Of a DNA stretch of 64,000 nt, positions 9,550 through 20,634 are shown piece by piece. Both the position numbers and the translations under genes were made by a program. The stretch comes from Pseudomonas sp. R28(2017) (GTDB taxonomy: Bacteria; Pseudomonadota; Gammaproteobacteria; Pseudomonadales; Pseudomonadaceae), in assembly GCF_002112505.1 (NCBI RefSeq), contig NZ_NEHW01000006.1, positions 62,001-126,000 on the forward strand, in the 5' to 3' direction. Every line of letters begins with the position of its first letter. The first letter of the stretch is position 1. Below the pieces are notes generated by a model. That model ran no database searches. It had not been told where the DNA came from and worked only from the letters and a program-made list of their open reading frames with translations.

Positions 9550-9665
9550 CCCATTCGCGGCGGTTCGGCGCCCCGACACGCCCGCTCCCACAGAGGCCTG
9601 TGCACCCTTCAACGATGCCCAGAACCTGTGGGAGCGGGCGTGCCCGCGAAAGGGCGCAAAGCGCC
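9550..9665. repeat. inverted REP-like pair
   Basis: Two diverged REP units facing each other: CATTCGCGG...CGCCCGCTCCCACAG at about 9551-9593 and CTGTGGGAGCGGGCGTGCCC...AAAGGGCGC at about 9625-9658. They fill much of the 263-bp gap between the katG 3' end and the creatinase start, so they probably close the katG transcript. Confidence 0.65.
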
Positions 9666-9671
9666 CTCTAT

Positions 9672-12266
<2,595 letters not shown>

Positions 12267-13175
12267 ATGAACCGCAACGACCTGCGCCGCGTCGACATGA
12301 ACCTGCTGGTGCTGTTCGAAGCCCTGATGATCGAACGCAACCTGACCCGCGTCGGCGAAAAGCTGTTCATCACCCAGTCCACCGTCAGCGCCGCCCTCGC
12401 CCGCCTGCGCGAGCTGTTCGACGACCCGCTGCTGATCCGCAGCGGCCGGGCCATGGAGCCGACCCCGCGGGCCATGCAGATCTTCGCCGAGCTGGGCCCG
12501 GCCATGGACGTGATTTCGTCGGCCATCAGCCGCGCCCGCGACTTCGACCCGGCCAACAGTTGCAACCAGTTCCGCCTGGGCCTGTCGGACGATGCCGAGT
12601 TCGGCCTGTTCCCCGCCCTGCTGCAGGCCTTGCGCGAAGAAGCGCCCGACATCAGCGTGGTGGTGCGCCGCGCCAACTTCCTGCTGATGCCGGGGCTGCT
12701 GGCCAGCGGCGAGATCTCCGTGGGCGTGAGCTACACCACCGACCTGCCGGCCACGGCCAAACGCCGCAAACTGCGCGACATCGGCGTGCGCGTGCTGCGC
12801 GCCGACGACCGCCCGGGCCCGCTGACCCTCGACGAGTACTGTGCCCGGCCCCATGTGATGGTGTCGTTCTCCGGCGACATGAGCGGCAACATCGACCTCG
12901 ACCTCGCCCGCATCGGCCGCTGCCGCAAGGTGGTGCTGGCCGTGCCGCAGTTCGGCAGCCTGCGCGCCCTGCTGCGCAACACCGAAATGATCGCCACCGT
13001 GCCAGACTACGCCGCCTGCGCCCTGGCCGACGATGGCAGCCTGCGCGCCGACCCGGCGCCGTTCGAGATCACCGAGGCCGAGCTGTCGATGGTCTGGAGC
13101 GGCGCCCACGACAACGACCCGGCCGAACGCTGGCTGCGCGAGCGCATCCTGCAGTACATGGCCCGCCCGAGCTGA
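12267..13175 (+). CDS. LysR-family transcriptional regulator (NodD-like branch)
   Basis: 302 residues. The winged helix-turn-helix lies at about 8-67 (MNLLVLFEALMIERNLTRVG, then FITQSTVSAALARLRELF), followed by a substrate-binding-like effector domain. The N-terminus RVDMNLLVLFEALM is typical of the NodD/SyrM/PcaQ-like branch rather than of OxyR, and the paired redox cysteines of OxyR are not seen. The gene is divergent from katG across 348 bp, so it may regulate katG, itself or the lipoprotein gene downstream. Effector and targets are unknown. Confidence 0.85.
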   Translation: MNRNDLRRVDMNLLVLFEALMIERNLTRVGEKLFITQSTVSAALARLRELFDDPLLIRSGRAMEPTPRAMQIFAELGPAMDVISSAISRARDFDPANSCNQFRLGLSDDAEFGLFPALLQALREEAPDISVVVRRANFLLMPGLLASGEISVGVSYTTDLPATAKRRKLRDIGVRVLRADDRPGPLTLDEYCARPHVMVSFSGDMSGNIDLDLARIGRCRKVVLAVPQFGSLRALLRNTEMIATVPDYAACALADDGSLRADPAPFEITEAELSMVWSGAHDNDPAERWLRERILQYMARPS

Positions 13176-13276
13176 TTCATCGACCTCATCGATAGCCACC
13201 ATGAATGCCATCAAGTTCCGCCGCCGCCGCGGTGAGCGGAAGATGGCCCCATTCACTGATCGATGAGGCTCAACCC

Positions 13277-13876
13277 ATGAAAACCGGCATGCTCGCTGCC
13301 CTGCTCGCCCTGTTCGCTGCCCTTGGCGGTTGTGCCGCGCCGGCTGGCCAGCAGACTGCCCAGCCCTACGGGCACTTCTACTCGGCCACCGCCATTTCCA
13401 GCGTCGCCCTGGCGCCGGGGCAACACGTGGCCGTACTGCTCGGGCGCAATGCCGACAGCACCCTCAGCTACCTGCAGCAGCACCGTGGCGAGGCGGCCGC
13501 CAAATCACAGCCGCGCAGCATTCCGGTGGCCACCCTGCGCGGAGGCAGCCAGGCCTACGACTGGCTGGCGCATTCGTTGGCCCAGCAGTTCGCCGAGGTG
13601 ACCTTCTATGAAGACCTGGACAGCCTGCTGGCCGACCATCCGGACGTGATCGTGCTGCTGGACAGCGAAAGCCGCCTGGCCACGGCGGACGTCGAGAGCC
13701 GGGTGGTGGCGCGCTTCTTCGACGCCCAGCTGAGCTACATCGGCCGCGCCGAAGGCCGTGCGCGCAAGGATGTGAGCAATGTGGCGCGGATGCTGGATGA
13801 CGAACAGGCCGCCAAGGCCGATGCCCTGCGCGATTTCGACGCTTCGCTGCAGCGCTTGCTGGGCAGCAAGGTGTAA
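13277..13876 (+). CDS. predicted lipoprotein of unknown function
   Basis: 199 residues. The signal peptide (MKTGMLAALLALFAALGGC) ends in a lipobox with Cys19. The mature part has a predicted alternating alpha/beta pattern (HVAVLLGRNADSTLSYLQQH; VTFYEDLDSLLADHPDVIVLLD) suggestive of a small Rossmann-like fold. I recognise no family. The frame stays open upstream to 13205, but only ATG 13277 places the signal peptide at the N-terminus. It follows the LysR gene by 101 bp on the same strand and could be co-transcribed or independent. Confidence 0.7.
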   Translation: MKTGMLAALLALFAALGGCAAPAGQQTAQPYGHFYSATAISSVALAPGQHVAVLLGRNADSTLSYLQQHRGEAAAKSQPRSIPVATLRGGSQAYDWLAHSLAQQFAEVTFYEDLDSLLADHPDVIVLLDSESRLATADVESRVVARFFDAQLSYIGRAEGRARKDVSNVARMLDDEQAAKADALRDFDASLQRLLGSKV

Positions 13877-13983
13877 GGCGTAACAACGCTCTGGCAGAAA
13901 ACAGGGAACTCCCGCCACTCGCCCGTCCTCTTAAACAGTGAGTGGTTTATTTCCTTGTGCTTCACGTTACTGGAGAACACGAC

Positions 13984-14301
13984 ATGCGCCACCTACTCCT
14001 CGCCCCTGCGCTGCTGCTCCTGCTGCCTGCCGGTGCTGCCCTGGCCCGCGTCGATGCGGGCGACGTCGCCACCTCGGCCGGTGTTTCAGCTTCGCTGTAC
14101 TCGACCTTCAAAGACGACAAACGGATCATCCCCGCCCGTGACGAGCTGTCTGCATTCGTTGCCAGTGGCGGTGCCATTCGTGGCGCCTACGTGGAATCGG
14201 CGCTGGAACAGGCCCGCAAGGACCACCCTGGCCTGCAGGCCAGTGACGAAGAACTGGCCCGGGCAATCCTCTCCCAGGACGACCCGATCGCCCAGCATTG
14301 A
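13984..14301 (+). CDS. DUF2388-type small exported protein
   Basis: 105 residues with a clear signal peptide (MRHLLLAPALLLLLPAGAALA). The conserved core follows: TSAGVSASLYSTFKDDK, ARDELSAFVASGGAIRGAYV, LQASDEELARAILS. This matches the DUF2388 family, common in Pseudomonas, often in several paralogues, of unknown function and probably periplasmic. ATG 13984 is chosen because TGGAGAAC sits 5-10 nt before it and it starts the signal peptide; in-frame codons upstream to 13942 add residues that look non-native. A strong REP pair follows the stop. Confidence 0.75.
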   Translation: MRHLLLAPALLLLLPAGAALARVDAGDVATSAGVSASLYSTFKDDKRIIPARDELSAFVASGGAIRGAYVESALEQARKDHPGLQASDEELARAILSQDDPIAQH

Positions 14302-14319
14302 TGATTCAATCTATCGCCA

Positions 14320-14423
14320 GTACCGGCCTCTTCGCGGGCAAGCCCGCTCCCACAGGTAATGCACAGTACTCAAAGTCTGTGCCGTACCTGTGGGAGCGGG
14401 CTTGCCCGCGAAGAGGCCGGTAC
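14320..14423. repeat. perfect inverted REP pair
   Basis: Two complete REP units in inverted orientation with perfectly complementary 39-nt arms: 14320-14358 (GTACCGGCCTCTTCGCGGGC onward) and 14385-14423. They lie between the DUF2388 gene and the glcC-tail fragment. Confidence 0.85.
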
Positions 14424-14430
14424 TCGCATG

Positions 14431-14531
14431 ACCTAGCCCCAGCCGTCCATGCGCATCGTCGCCCTGACCAAGGGCTGCTCCTCTTGCTCGATCTCGCGCA
14501 AGTTGTCGCGAATCCCGTTGATATGTTCGCG
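14431..14531 (-). pseudogene. 3' fragment of a glcC-like gene (second, diverged copy)
   Basis: These ~101 bp match the last ~102 bp of glcC (15873-15974) with seven substitutions and one indel. Read on the minus strand they keep the frame for the last 32 codons and end ...MRMDGWG followed by TAG (TAA in the real gene). Most differences are synonymous (for example GAC/GAT, GGC/GGG, AGG/CGG, TTG/CTG); only two change an amino acid (Ser to Asn, Arg to Pro). Similarity stops abruptly at 14531 and no upstream part of the gene exists here. It therefore looks like a remnant of a related strain's glcC rather than a decayed duplicate. Confidence 0.8.
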
Positions 14532-14583
14532 GTGCCGAGTTCAGGCACTACGCTAGAAGGTTCACGACAACAAGGAAGACCCC

Positions 14584-15816
14584 ATGCCATTGCCTCGCCC
14601 TCCCCACGCCATCGCCTTGGCGCTGCTGATCGCCTGTACCCAGGCACCTGCCGCTGAGCCCGCCCCCAAGGACCTGCTCAAGCAGGCCGAAAACGAACAG
14701 CCAGCGTACCTGCAAACCCTCAAGAGCCTCGTCTCGGTAGACACCGGCACCGGTACCGAAGCGGGCCTGACCCAGGTCAGCGCTGAGCTGGTCAAACGGC
14801 TCAAAGCCTTGGGCGCCGAGGTGCAGACGCGTCCCGCCAAACCTTCGGTCGGCGACAATATCGTCGGGACATTCAAAGGCACCGGCAGCAAGGACTTCCT
14901 GCTCATGGTGCATTACGACACCGTGTTCGTCCCTGGCACCGTCGCCAAACGCCCGTTCCGGGTCGATGGGCCACGCGCCTATGGCCCGGGCGTCGCCGAT
15001 GCCAAGGGGGGTGTGGCGATGATCCTGCACGCGCTGAAGTTGCTCAACGATCAGCAGTTCAAGGGTTACCGCACGCTCACCGTGCTGTTCAACCCGGACG
15101 AAGAAATGGGCTCTGCCGGGTCCAGGCAGATCATCGCCGAACTGGCCCGCAAGCATGACTACGTGTTCTCCTACGAGCCGCCGGACAAAGATGCAGTCAC
15201 CGTCGCCACCAACGGCATCAACCGCCTCAAGCTTGAAGTCACAGGCCGAGCATCCCACGCCGGTTCCGCGCCAGAACAGGGCCGCAACGCACTGACCGAA
15301 CTCGCGCACCAGTTGCTCCAGCTCAAGGAGCTCGGCGACGCCAGCAAAGGCACTACGGTGAACTGGACGTTGGCCAAGGCGGGCGAAAAGGCCAATATCA
15401 TTCCGGCACTGGCCACCGCCGAAGCGGACATGCGCTATTCGGACCTGGGCGAGACTGACCGGGTGCAGGCCGACGCCCAGCGCATCGTGAAGAAGCAACT
15501 GGTCGCCGACACCCAGGTCAGTGTCGTGGTCGAGAAAGGTCGACCGCCGCTGGCACGTAACCTGGCTTCGAACACGTTGGCCGAGACAGCACAGCAATTG
15601 TATGGGGAGGCGGGATACAAGCTCGAACCGATTGCCATGCGCTTCGGCACCGATGCCGGGTATGCCTATGTACCGGGCAGCGAAAAGCCGGCGGTTCTGG
15701 AAACACTGGGGGTGGTCGGGGCCGGGTTGCATGGGGACGATGAATACATCGAACTGGGCAGCATCGCGCCTCGGCTCTATTTGACCGTGGCGATGATCAG
15801 GCACCTGGCACAGTGA
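14584..15816 (+). CDS. carboxypeptidase G2-like M20 metallopeptidase, exported
   Basis: 410 residues with a signal peptide ending near CTQAPAAEP, hence periplasmic. It is a close match in length and order to Pseudomonas carboxypeptidase G2, which removes C-terminal glutamate from folates and peptides. Zinc-site motifs are intact: LLMVHYDTVF (His, Asp), YGPGVADAKGG (bridging Asp), LFNPDEEMGS (catalytic Glu and ligand), FSYEPPD (Glu) and AGLHGDDEYI (C-terminal His). The dimerisation domain lies in the middle (LEVTGRASHAGSAPEQGRNA). GGAAGA precedes the ATG. The gene is flanked by the glcC-tail fragment on the left and the true glcC end on the right, which suggests acquisition as a unit. Substrate specificity (folate or other gamma-glutamyl-like amides) is inferred. 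Confidence 0.88.
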   Translation: MPLPRPPHAIALALLIACTQAPAAEPAPKDLLKQAENEQPAYLQTLKSLVSVDTGTGTEAGLTQVSAELVKRLKALGAEVQTRPAKPSVGDNIVGTFKGTGSKDFLLMVHYDTVFVPGTVAKRPFRVDGPRAYGPGVADAKGGVAMILHALKLLNDQQFKGYRTLTVLFNPDEEMGSAGSRQIIAELARKHDYVFSYEPPDKDAVTVATNGINRLKLEVTGRASHAGSAPEQGRNALTELAHQLLQLKELGDASKGTTVNWTLAKAGEKANIIPALATAEADMRYSDLGETDRVQADAQRIVKKQLVADTQVSVVVEKGRPPLARNLASNTLAETAQQLYGEAGYKLEPIAMRFGTDAGYAYVPGSEKPAVLETLGVVGAGLHGDDEYIELGSIAPRLYLTVAMIRHLAQ

Positions 15817-15823
15817 ACAGCTG

Positions 15824-15869
15824 CCTGTACCGGCCTCTCGCGGCTAAAGCCGCGAGAGGCCGGTACAGG
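15824..15869. terminator. bidirectional hairpin terminator (REP-derived)
   Basis: Perfect 21-nt stem: arms 15824-15844 (CCTGTACCGGCCTCTCGCGG onward) and 15849-15869, loop TAAA. It lies between the convergent ends of the M20 gene and glcC and is well placed to end both transcripts, although no long T-tract follows. Confidence 0.65.
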
Positions 15870-15875
15870 ATCACC

Positions 15876-16640
15876 TTAGCCCCACCCATCCATGCGCATC
15901 GTCGCCCGGACCAAGCGCTGCTCCTCTTGCTCGATCTCACGCAGGCTGTCGCGAATCCCGTTGATATGTTCGCGTGCTGCCCGCTGCGCTTGCTCGGGCA
16001 ACTGCTCCATCACCGCGTGATACAGACGCGCATGCTGGCGGTCGATCTGGCGCTTCTGCGCCGGGCGGCAGTAGAGGTTGTTGACCGAGGCGAACACCGT
16101 GCTCAAGGTCAGGTCGCTCAGCGACTGCAAGGTATGCACCAGCACCGGGTTGTGCGACGCCTCGCTGATCGCCCGGTGAAACGCATGGTCTCGCCGTGCG
16201 TGTTCACGAGGGTCGAGCGCTTCGGCAGCGGCATGGGCGTCGAGCATGTCTTCGTAGCGCCGGCGGATCAGCAGGCGGTCGATATCGGTGGCGCGCAGGG
16301 CCGCCAGGCGTGCCGACTCGGCCTCCAGCAAGGCACGCACCTCCAGCAGGTCGAACAGCGTACGCGGCTGCGAGCTGAACAGATGCATCAGCGGCGTGGC
16401 GCTGGCCTGCCCGGTGAGGTCGGCGACGAACGAACCGCGCCCCTGCTCGGTATCGATGATGCCGCGCCCGCGCAGGATGCGCAGGCCTTCACGCAGCGCC
16501 GAACGCGAGCAACCGAGTTTCTCCACCAGGCGCCGCTCCGAGGGCAAGGCCTGGCCGACCTTGAGCACGCCCTCGACGATCAGCCGCTCGACCCGCTCGA
16601 CCACCTGGTCCGCGACCTTGGCCTTGCCTTCAATCCCCAT
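15876..16640 (-). CDS. glcC: GntR/FadR-family glycolate operon regulator
   Basis: 254 residues. The winged helix-turn-helix spans about 8-78 (QALPSERRLVEKLGCSRSAL, then REGLRILRGRGII) and a FadR-type all-helical effector domain with metal-binding His residues follows (RRDHAFHRAISEASHNPVLV, then QHARLYHAVMEQ). It is divergent from glcDEFG, and two copies of a FadR-type operator lie between them, so it is assigned as GlcC, which responds to glycolate. In E. coli GlcC activates glc; the mode here is inferred. Its last ~100 bp have a diverged second copy at 14431-14531. Confidence 0.9.
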   Translation of the reverse strand: MGIEGKAKVADQVVERVERLIVEGVLKVGQALPSERRLVEKLGCSRSALREGLRILRGRGIIDTEQGRGSFVADLTGQASATPLMHLFSSQPRTLFDLLEVRALLEAESARLAALRATDIDRLLIRRRYEDMLDAHAAAEALDPREHARRDHAFHRAISEASHNPVLVHTLQSLSDLTLSTVFASVNNLYCRPAQKRQIDRQHARLYHAVMEQLPEQAQRAAREHINGIRDSLREIEQEEQRLVRATMRMDGWG

Positions 16641-16654
16641 GTACAGCCTCCAAC

Positions 16655-16665
16655 TGGTAGGACCA
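16655..16665. promoter_or_regulatory. GlcC operator, glcC-proximal
   Basis: TGGTAGGACCA fits the FadR-subfamily consensus TNGT-N3-ACNA exactly and sits 15 bp upstream of the glcC start, so it is likely to mediate autoregulation. The left flank (AACTGGTAGGACCA) matches the second site. Confidence 0.75.
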
Positions 16666-16726
16666 CTGCCGCCGACGCTTCCAATCTAGCCGCTCAAACC
16701 CATGGATAACCAGTACTTCGCGGAAA

Positions 16727-16743
16727 AACTGGTAGGACCAGTT
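16727..16743. promoter_or_regulatory. GlcC operator, perfect palindrome
   Basis: AACTGGTAGGACCAGTT is a perfect 7-3-7 palindrome containing the same TGGT-AGG-ACCA core as the site at 16655-16665. The core centres are 74 bp apart, about seven helical turns. It lies about 94 bp upstream of the glcD start and is suitable for activation or repression of glcDEFG. Confidence 0.78.
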
Positions 16744-16836
16744 ACCTGCACCCTCGACCACCCCCTGCCCGAACGCGCAGGCTGCAAGGGTGATCGGTTT
16801 GCCCACAACAACAATAACTGCCGCTGAGTGAGCCTG

Positions 16837-18336
16837 ATGAACATCCTCTACGACGAACGTGTCGACGGCGCGCTGCCCGCCGTGGACCTGCCCGCGCTGC
16901 TGCAGGCGTTGGGTGATGCCCTCCCCGACCTGGAGATCCTGCACCGCGCGGAAGATCTCAAGCCTTATGAATGCGACGGCCTGTCGGCCTACCGCACCGT
17001 GCCGCTGCTGGTGGTGCTGCCCGAACGCCTGGAACAGGTGCAGACCTTGCTCAAGCTCTGCCACCAGCGCGGCGTGCCGGTGGTGGCACGCGGTGCCGGC
17101 ACCGGCTTGTCGGGCGGCGCACTGCCGCTGGCCAAGGGCATCCTGCTGGTGATGGCGCGCTTCAACCGCATTCTCGAGGTCAACCCACAAGGGCGCTTCG
17201 CCCGGGTGCAGCCCGGCGTGCGCAACCTGGCCATCTCCCAGGCCGCCGCGCCCCATGGCCTGTACTACGCCCCCGACCCGTCTTCGCAGATCGCCTGCTC
17301 GATCGGCGGCAATGTCGCGGAAAACGCCGGTGGCGTGCATTGCCTGAAATACGGCCTGACCGTGCACAACCTGCTCAAGGTCGAGATCCTCACCGTCGAA
17401 GGTGAACGCCTGACCCTGGGCAGTGACGCCCTCGACAGCCCGGGCTTCGACCTGCTGGCGCTGTTCACCGGTTCCGAGGGCATGCTCGGCATCGTCACCG
17501 AAGTGACCGTCAAGCTGCTGCCCAAACCCCAGGTGGCGCGGGTACTGCTGGCCAGCTTCGACAGCGTCGAGGACGCTGGCCGCGCCGTGGCCGAGATCAT
17601 CGCCGCCGGCATCATCCCCGGCGGCCTGGAGATGATGGACAACCTGGCGATCCGCGCTGCCGAGGACTTCATCCACGCCGGTTACCCGGTGAACGCGGCC
17701 GCCATCCTGCTGTGCGAGCTGGATGGTGTCGAAGCCGATGTCCAGGAGGACTGCGAGCGGGTCGCCGCCGTGCTCAAGCAAGCCGGCGCCCGCGACGTAC
17801 GCCTGGCCTGCGACGAAGCCGAGCGCGTGCGCTTCTGGGCCGGGCGCAAGAATGCCTTCCCGGCGGTGGGGCGGATTTCCCCGGATTACTACTGCATGGA
17901 CGGCACCATCCCGCGCCGCGAACTGCCCCGTGTGCTCAAGGGCATCAGTGAATTGAGCGAGGAATACGGCCTGCGCGTGGCCAATGTGTTCCACGCCGGT
18001 GACGGCAACATGCACCCGCTGATCCTGTTCGATGCCAACCTGCCTGGCGAACTGGAGCGCGCCGAAGCCATCGGCGGGCGCATCCTCGAACTGTGCGTGG
18101 CAGTGGGCGGCAGCATCACCGGCGAACACGGCGTGGGACGCGAGAAAATCAACCAGATGTGCGCCCAGTTCAACAACGACGAAATCACCCTGTTCCACGC
18201 CGTGAAGGCGGCGTTCGACCCGCAAGGGCTGCTCAACCCGGGCAAGAACATCCCCACCCTGCACCGCTGCGCCGAGTTCGGCGCCCTGCATGTGCACCAC
18301 GGGCAACTGCCCTTCCCCGAACTGGAGCGCTTCTGA
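16837..18336 (+). CDS. glcD: glycolate oxidase subunit GlcD (FAD-linked)
   Basis: FAD-containing catalytic subunit that oxidises glycolate (and D-lactate) to glyoxylate at the membrane together with GlcE and GlcF. It has 499 residues, the family length. The FAD_binding_4 (PCMH) domain has VVARGAGTGLSGGALPLAKG and SIGGNVAENAGGVHCLKYG; the C-terminal vanillyl-alcohol-oxidase-type domain ends VFHAGDGNMHPLILFD, GGSITGEHGVGREK and FDPQGLLNPGKN. ATG 16837 is preferred over GTG 16828 three codons upstream; MNILYDERVDG is the expected N-terminus. First gene of glcDEFG; its TGA shares an A with the glcE ATG. Confidence 0.95.
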   Translation: MNILYDERVDGALPAVDLPALLQALGDALPDLEILHRAEDLKPYECDGLSAYRTVPLLVVLPERLEQVQTLLKLCHQRGVPVVARGAGTGLSGGALPLAKGILLVMARFNRILEVNPQGRFARVQPGVRNLAISQAAAPHGLYYAPDPSSQIACSIGGNVAENAGGVHCLKYGLTVHNLLKVEILTVEGERLTLGSDALDSPGFDLLALFTGSEGMLGIVTEVTVKLLPKPQVARVLLASFDSVEDAGRAVAEIIAAGIIPGGLEMMDNLAIRAAEDFIHAGYPVNAAAILLCELDGVEADVQEDCERVAAVLKQAGARDVRLACDEAERVRFWAGRKNAFPAVGRISPDYYCMDGTIPRRELPRVLKGISELSEEYGLRVANVFHAGDGNMHPLILFDANLPGELERAEAIGGRILELCVAVGGSITGEHGVGREKINQMCAQFNNDEITLFHAVKAAFDPQGLLNPGKNIPTLHRCAEFGALHVHHGQLPFPELERF

Positions 18337-19388
18337 TGAGCATGGACCGCGACATGAGCCAGGACCTGCTCGAACAGGTCAACCAGGCCCTGAACCTGGG
18401 CACAGCGCTGCGCATCCAGGGTGGCAACAGCAAGGCCATGCTCGGCCGCCCGGTGGCCGGCGAGGTCCTCGATACCCGCAGCCATCGGGGTATTGTCAGC
18501 TACGATCCGACCGAACTGGTGCTCACCGCCCGCGCCGGCACGCCGTTGCTGGAGATCGAGGCGGCGCTGCACGAGGCTGGGCAGATGCTGCCCTGCGAAC
18601 CCCCGCACCTGGGCGCCGAGGCAACCCTGGGCGGCATGGTCGCGGCCGGGTTGTCCGGGCCGCGCCGGCCGTGGGCCGGTTCGGTACGTGACTACGTGCT
18701 CGGCACGCGGGTGATCACCGGCCACGGCAAGCTGCTGCGTTTTGGCGGCGAAGTGATGAAGAACGTCGCCGGCTACGACGTCTCGCGGCTGATGGCCGGC
18801 AGCTTTGGCTGCCTGGGGCTGCTGACCGAGGTGTCGCTGAAGGTCCTGCCACGCCCACGCGAGTGCCTGAGCCTGTGCCTGCCGATGGACCGCCACCAGG
18901 CCTTGGCCGAACTGGCCGAATGGGGCCAGCAGCCGTTGCCGATCAGCGCGGCCTGCCACGATGGGGCAATGTTGTACCTGCGACTGGAAGGCGGTGCAGG
19001 CTCGGTGCAGTCGGCCCGCCAGCGCCTGGGCGGCGAGGTGCTCGACAGCCGCTTCTGGGGCGACCTGCGCGAGCAGCGCCTGGCCTTCTTCAAAGACCCG
19101 GCACCGCTGTGGCGGTTATCGCTGCCAACAGCCTGCGCTGAACTTGAGCTGCCGGGGCAACAGCTGATCGACTGGGGCGGCGCGCAACGCTGGCTCAAGT
19201 CGACAGCACCGGCACAGGTGATTCGCGAACAGGCCGCCAAGGTCGGCGGCCACGCCACCGGCTACACGCAGGGGGATGACAGCACGGCCCCGCTGCCCGC
19301 CGCCCTGAGGCGCTATCACCACGCCCTCAAGCAGCAACTCGATCCCCAGGGCGTGTTCAACCCTGGCCGCCTGTACCCGGACCTGTGA
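18336..19388 (+). CDS. glcE: glycolate oxidase subunit GlcE (FAD-binding)
   Basis: 350-residue second flavin subunit of glycolate oxidase. The FAD_binding_4 fold is shorter than in GlcD: RIQGGNSKAMLGRPVAG, LGAEATLGGMVAAGLSGPRR, GEVMKNVAGYDVSRLMAGSF. It ends LDPQGVFNPGRLYPDL, the common tail of the family. The start ATG 18336 overlaps the glcD stop (TGATG), giving tight translational coupling; the frame stays open far upstream inside glcD but that part is not coding. The glcF gene follows after 10 bp. Confidence 0.93.
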   Translation: MSMDRDMSQDLLEQVNQALNLGTALRIQGGNSKAMLGRPVAGEVLDTRSHRGIVSYDPTELVLTARAGTPLLEIEAALHEAGQMLPCEPPHLGAEATLGGMVAAGLSGPRRPWAGSVRDYVLGTRVITGHGKLLRFGGEVMKNVAGYDVSRLMAGSFGCLGLLTEVSLKVLPRPRECLSLCLPMDRHQALAELAEWGQQPLPISAACHDGAMLYLRLEGGAGSVQSARQRLGGEVLDSRFWGDLREQRLAFFKDPAPLWRLSLPTACAELELPGQQLIDWGGAQRWLKSTAPAQVIREQAAKVGGHATGYTQGDDSTAPLPAALRRYHHALKQQLDPQGVFNPGRLYPDL

Positions 19389-19398
19389 GGCCACGCCC

Positions 19399-20634
19399 AT
19401 GCAAACCAACCTGAGCGAAAGCGCCAAGCGCCTGCCCCGCGGCGAAGAAGCCGAAAGCATCCTGCGTTCGTGCGTGCATTGCGGTTTCTGCACGGCCACC
19501 TGCCCGACCTACCAGTTGCTCGGCGACGAACTGGACGGGCCTCGTGGGCGCATCTACCTGATCAAGCAGGTACTTGAAGGCGCGCCGGTCACCGCCAGCA
19601 CACAGCTGCACCTGGACCGCTGCCTGACCTGCCGCAACTGCGAAACCACCTGCCCGTCGGGGGTGAAGTACCACGACCTGCTGGACATCGGCCGCGCCGT
19701 GGTCGAGCAGCAGGTACCGCGCCCGCTCGGCCAGCGCCTGCTGCGCCAGGGCCTGCGCGCGGTGGTGCCGCGCCCGGCGCTGTTCAAGGCCCTGACCCGC
19801 ACCGGCCAGGCCCTGCGGCCGGTGCTGCCAGCCAGCCTCAAGAGCAAGCTGCCGGCCCAGGTGGCGCCAGCCGGCGAACGGCCCGCCCCCCGCCATGCCC
19901 GGCGCATCCTGCTGCTCGAAGGCTGCGTGCAGGCCGCCTTGTCGCCCAACACCAATGCCGCCACCGCGCGCCTGCTCGACCGCCTGGGGATCAGCGTGGA
20001 ACCGGCCAGCGAGGCTGGCTGCTGCGGCGCGGTGGATTACCACCTCAATGCCCAGGAACAGGGCCTGCAACGCGCACGGCGTAACATCGATGCCTGGTGG
20101 CCCGCCATCGAGGCGGGTGCAGAGGCCATCGTGCAGACCGCCAGCGGCTGCGGTGCCTTCGTGCGCGACTACGGCCACCTGCTGGAAAAAGACCCGCACT
20201 ACGCCGCCAAGGCCGCACGGGTCAGTGCGCTGTCGCGGGACCTGGTCGAAGTGCTGCGCGACGAGCCGGTCGAACAGCTCGGCCTGTGCGCCGAACAGCG
20301 CCTGGCGTTCCATTGCCCGTGCACCCTGCAGCATGCGCTCAAGCTCGGCGGCCAGGTGGAAAGCCTGCTGACGCGCCTGGGCTTCACCCTCACCCCGGTA
20401 CCCGACGGTCACTTGTGCTGCGGCTCGGCCGGCACCTATTCGCTGACCCAGCCGGCGCTGTCGCGGCAACTGCGCGACAACCGCCTGAATGCGCTGGAAA
20501 GCGGCAAACCGCAGGTCATCGCCACCGCCAACATTGGCTGCCAGACCCACCTCGACGGGGCCGGGCGCACGCCGGTGCGGCACTGGATCGAAATCGTCGA
20601 AGCCGCCTTGAACCAGGAGAACAGCCATGCATAG
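19399..20634 (+). CDS. glcF: glycolate oxidase iron-sulfur subunit GlcF
   Basis: 411 residues; passes electrons from GlcDE to the quinone pool. Two 4Fe-4S ferredoxin motifs near the N-terminus: Cys25, 28, 31, 35 (CVHCGFCTATCP) and Cys75, 78, 81, 85 (CLTCRNCETTCP). Two CCG (heterodisulfide reductase-like) domains follow, with EAGCCGAVDYH and DGHLCCGSAGTYS. It starts 10 bp after glcE and overlaps glcG by 8 bp. Confidence 0.95.
   Translation: MQTNLSESAKRLPRGEEAESILRSCVHCGFCTATCPTYQLLGDELDGPRGRIYLIKQVLEGAPVTASTQLHLDRCLTCRNCETTCPSGVKYHDLLDIGRAVVEQQVPRPLGQRLLRQGLRAVVPRPALFKALTRTGQALRPVLPASLKSKLPAQVAPAGERPAPRHARRILLLEGCVQAALSPNTNAATARLLDRLGISVEPASEAGCCGAVDYHLNAQEQGLQRARRNIDAWWPAIEAGAEAIVQTASGCGAFVRDYGHLLEKDPHYAAKAARVSALSRDLVEVLRDEPVEQLGLCAEQRLAFHCPCTLQHALKLGGQVESLLTRLGFTLTPVPDGHLCCGSAGTYSLTQPALSRQLRDNRLNALESGKPQVIATANIGCQTHLDGAGRTPVRHWIEIVEAALNQENSHA

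Noticed and set aside
12267..13175. oxyR as the identity of the LysR gene next to katG
   Set aside because: The N-terminus belongs to the NodD-like branch and the two redox cysteines of OxyR are not visible.
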